64,000 nt of DNA from positions 1,426,001-1,490,000 of the forward strand of contig NZ_CP024845.1 of assembly GCF_002788215.1 (NCBI RefSeq), written 5' to 3'. The notes under the pieces are model-generated. The model made no database searches and was not told the DNA's origin. It saw only the letters and a program-made list of their open reading frames with translations. Positions 63,620 through 64,000 of this stretch are shown here, piece by piece. The first letter of the stretch is position 1. Each line of letters begins with the position of its first letter. The position numbers and the translations under genes are program-made. The stretch comes from Halohasta litchfieldiae. GTDB taxonomy: Archaea > Halobacteriota > Halobacteria > Halobacteriales > Haloferacaceae.

Positions 63620-64000
63620 TTACTCAACCAGACTGACTGTGTCACCATCTCGGCGTACCCGGTCAAATTTTGCAAGATACGCGATCCGATCGTGAACCTC
63701 ATTCGTATCCAGCTCCAGTTCAACGACCAGTTCGTCGACGGTCATCGGTTCGTCGAGTGCCTGTAGAACTTCAAGCCCCCGGTAATACCTATTCGTGAGC
63801 TCCTGAACGCGGGCCTCAATTGGCGTGGTCACCCCGTACCGCTCCTCAAGTTCGACCAAGGCTTCGTTCGCGAACGTGGCGAACTGATCGTCGTCTAGGC
63901 GTTCGATCTGGGCTTCGAGTTCATCCCGGACGACGTCATAGTCGAGGCCAGCCTGTACAAGCATATTCATATCCTCAATGTCGTCGTCGCGGCCTGCGAT
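63620..64000 (-). CDS. winged-helix/helical protein, partial at the right edge
   Basis: The frame encodes at least 126 residues and stays open to the window edge (reading IAGRDDDIED before the ATG at 63970), so it is probably 5' truncated by the window. The C-terminal part is a winged helix: PMTVDELVVELELDTNEVHDRIAYLAKFDRVRR with wing DGDTVSLVE. The N-terminal region is helical. Likely a transcriptional regulator. Confidence 0.65.
   Translation of the reverse strand: MAGRDDDIEDMNMLVQAGLDYDVVRDELEAQIERLDDDQFATFANEALVELEERYGVTTPIEARVQELTNRYYRGLEVLQALDEPMTVDELVVELELDTNEVHDRIAYLAKFDRVRRDGDTVSLVE

Overview
The window looks like part of a haloarchaeal megaplasmid or integrated plasmid. Almost every predicted protein is acidic (Asp/Glu rich). 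Archaeal information genes are present (a TATA-binding protein and an XPB/Bax1 pair). The insertion sequences are of halophile types (ISH6-like and ISH3-like). The CRISPR repeat begins like haloarchaeal type I-B repeats, and a secreted protease ends in a PGF-CTERM archaeosortase signal. Partition, replication-like, toxin-antitoxin and integrase genes are scattered throughout, so this is accessory DNA assembled in blocks. I see no rRNA genes and no convincing complete tRNA.

Layout. 0.3-2.5 kb: small hypothetical genes. 2.7-12.2 kb: one tightly coupled operon of eight genes: QueF (preQ0 reductase), a DpdA/TGT-like base exchanger, a 283-aa protein, a small P-loop ATPase, a 1322-aa BrxC/PglY-like ATPase with coiled coils, a PglZ-domain protein, a HerA-like translocase and a GNAT acyltransferase. 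12.2-16.2 kb: a broken gene, a winged-helix regulator and a four-gene set with an ADP-ribosyltransferase-like protein and a second GNAT. 16.5-20.7 kb: TBP, an Lrp regulator, XPB helicase and Bax1. 20.8-23.8 kb: 13-bp iterons, ParA and partner, a winged-helix/PIN pair and a short integrase. 24-29.3 kb: a second PIN pair, a trypsin-like protease, a frameshifted gene, a full integrase and an AbrB-type regulator. 30-35.3 kb: a 1003-aa RepH-like replication candidate, degenerate repeats and a RelE-type toxin-antitoxin pair. 35.7-42 kb: an ISH6-like element and a giant S8 protease. 42-46.2 kb: an oxygenase, an orphan methylase-like protein, a membrane protein and an unusual integrase. 46.4-49.6 kb: a winged-helix gene, a lone TnpB and an 18-repeat CRISPR array with no cas genes in view. 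49.7-52.2 kb: a second ParA module and a short integrase. 52.5-59 kb: a composite transposon bounded by two identical ISH3-like copies. 59-64 kb: a second RelE-type pair, an AT-rich stretch, an AbrB-like/M48 protease pair and a winged-helix gene running off the edge.

The most interesting element is the 2.7-12.2 kb operon. QueF makes the free base preQ1 from preQ0, which haloarchaea already make for archaeosine. A DpdA-like enzyme could exchange that base into DNA, and the four ATPase/PglZ genes resemble BREX modules and recall the Pbe module that partners phosphorothioation in haloarchaea. I infer a 7-deazaguanine-based modification and defence system, with the terminal GNAT possibly decorating the preQ1 amine. 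The individual family calls rest on visible motifs. The combined function is inference.
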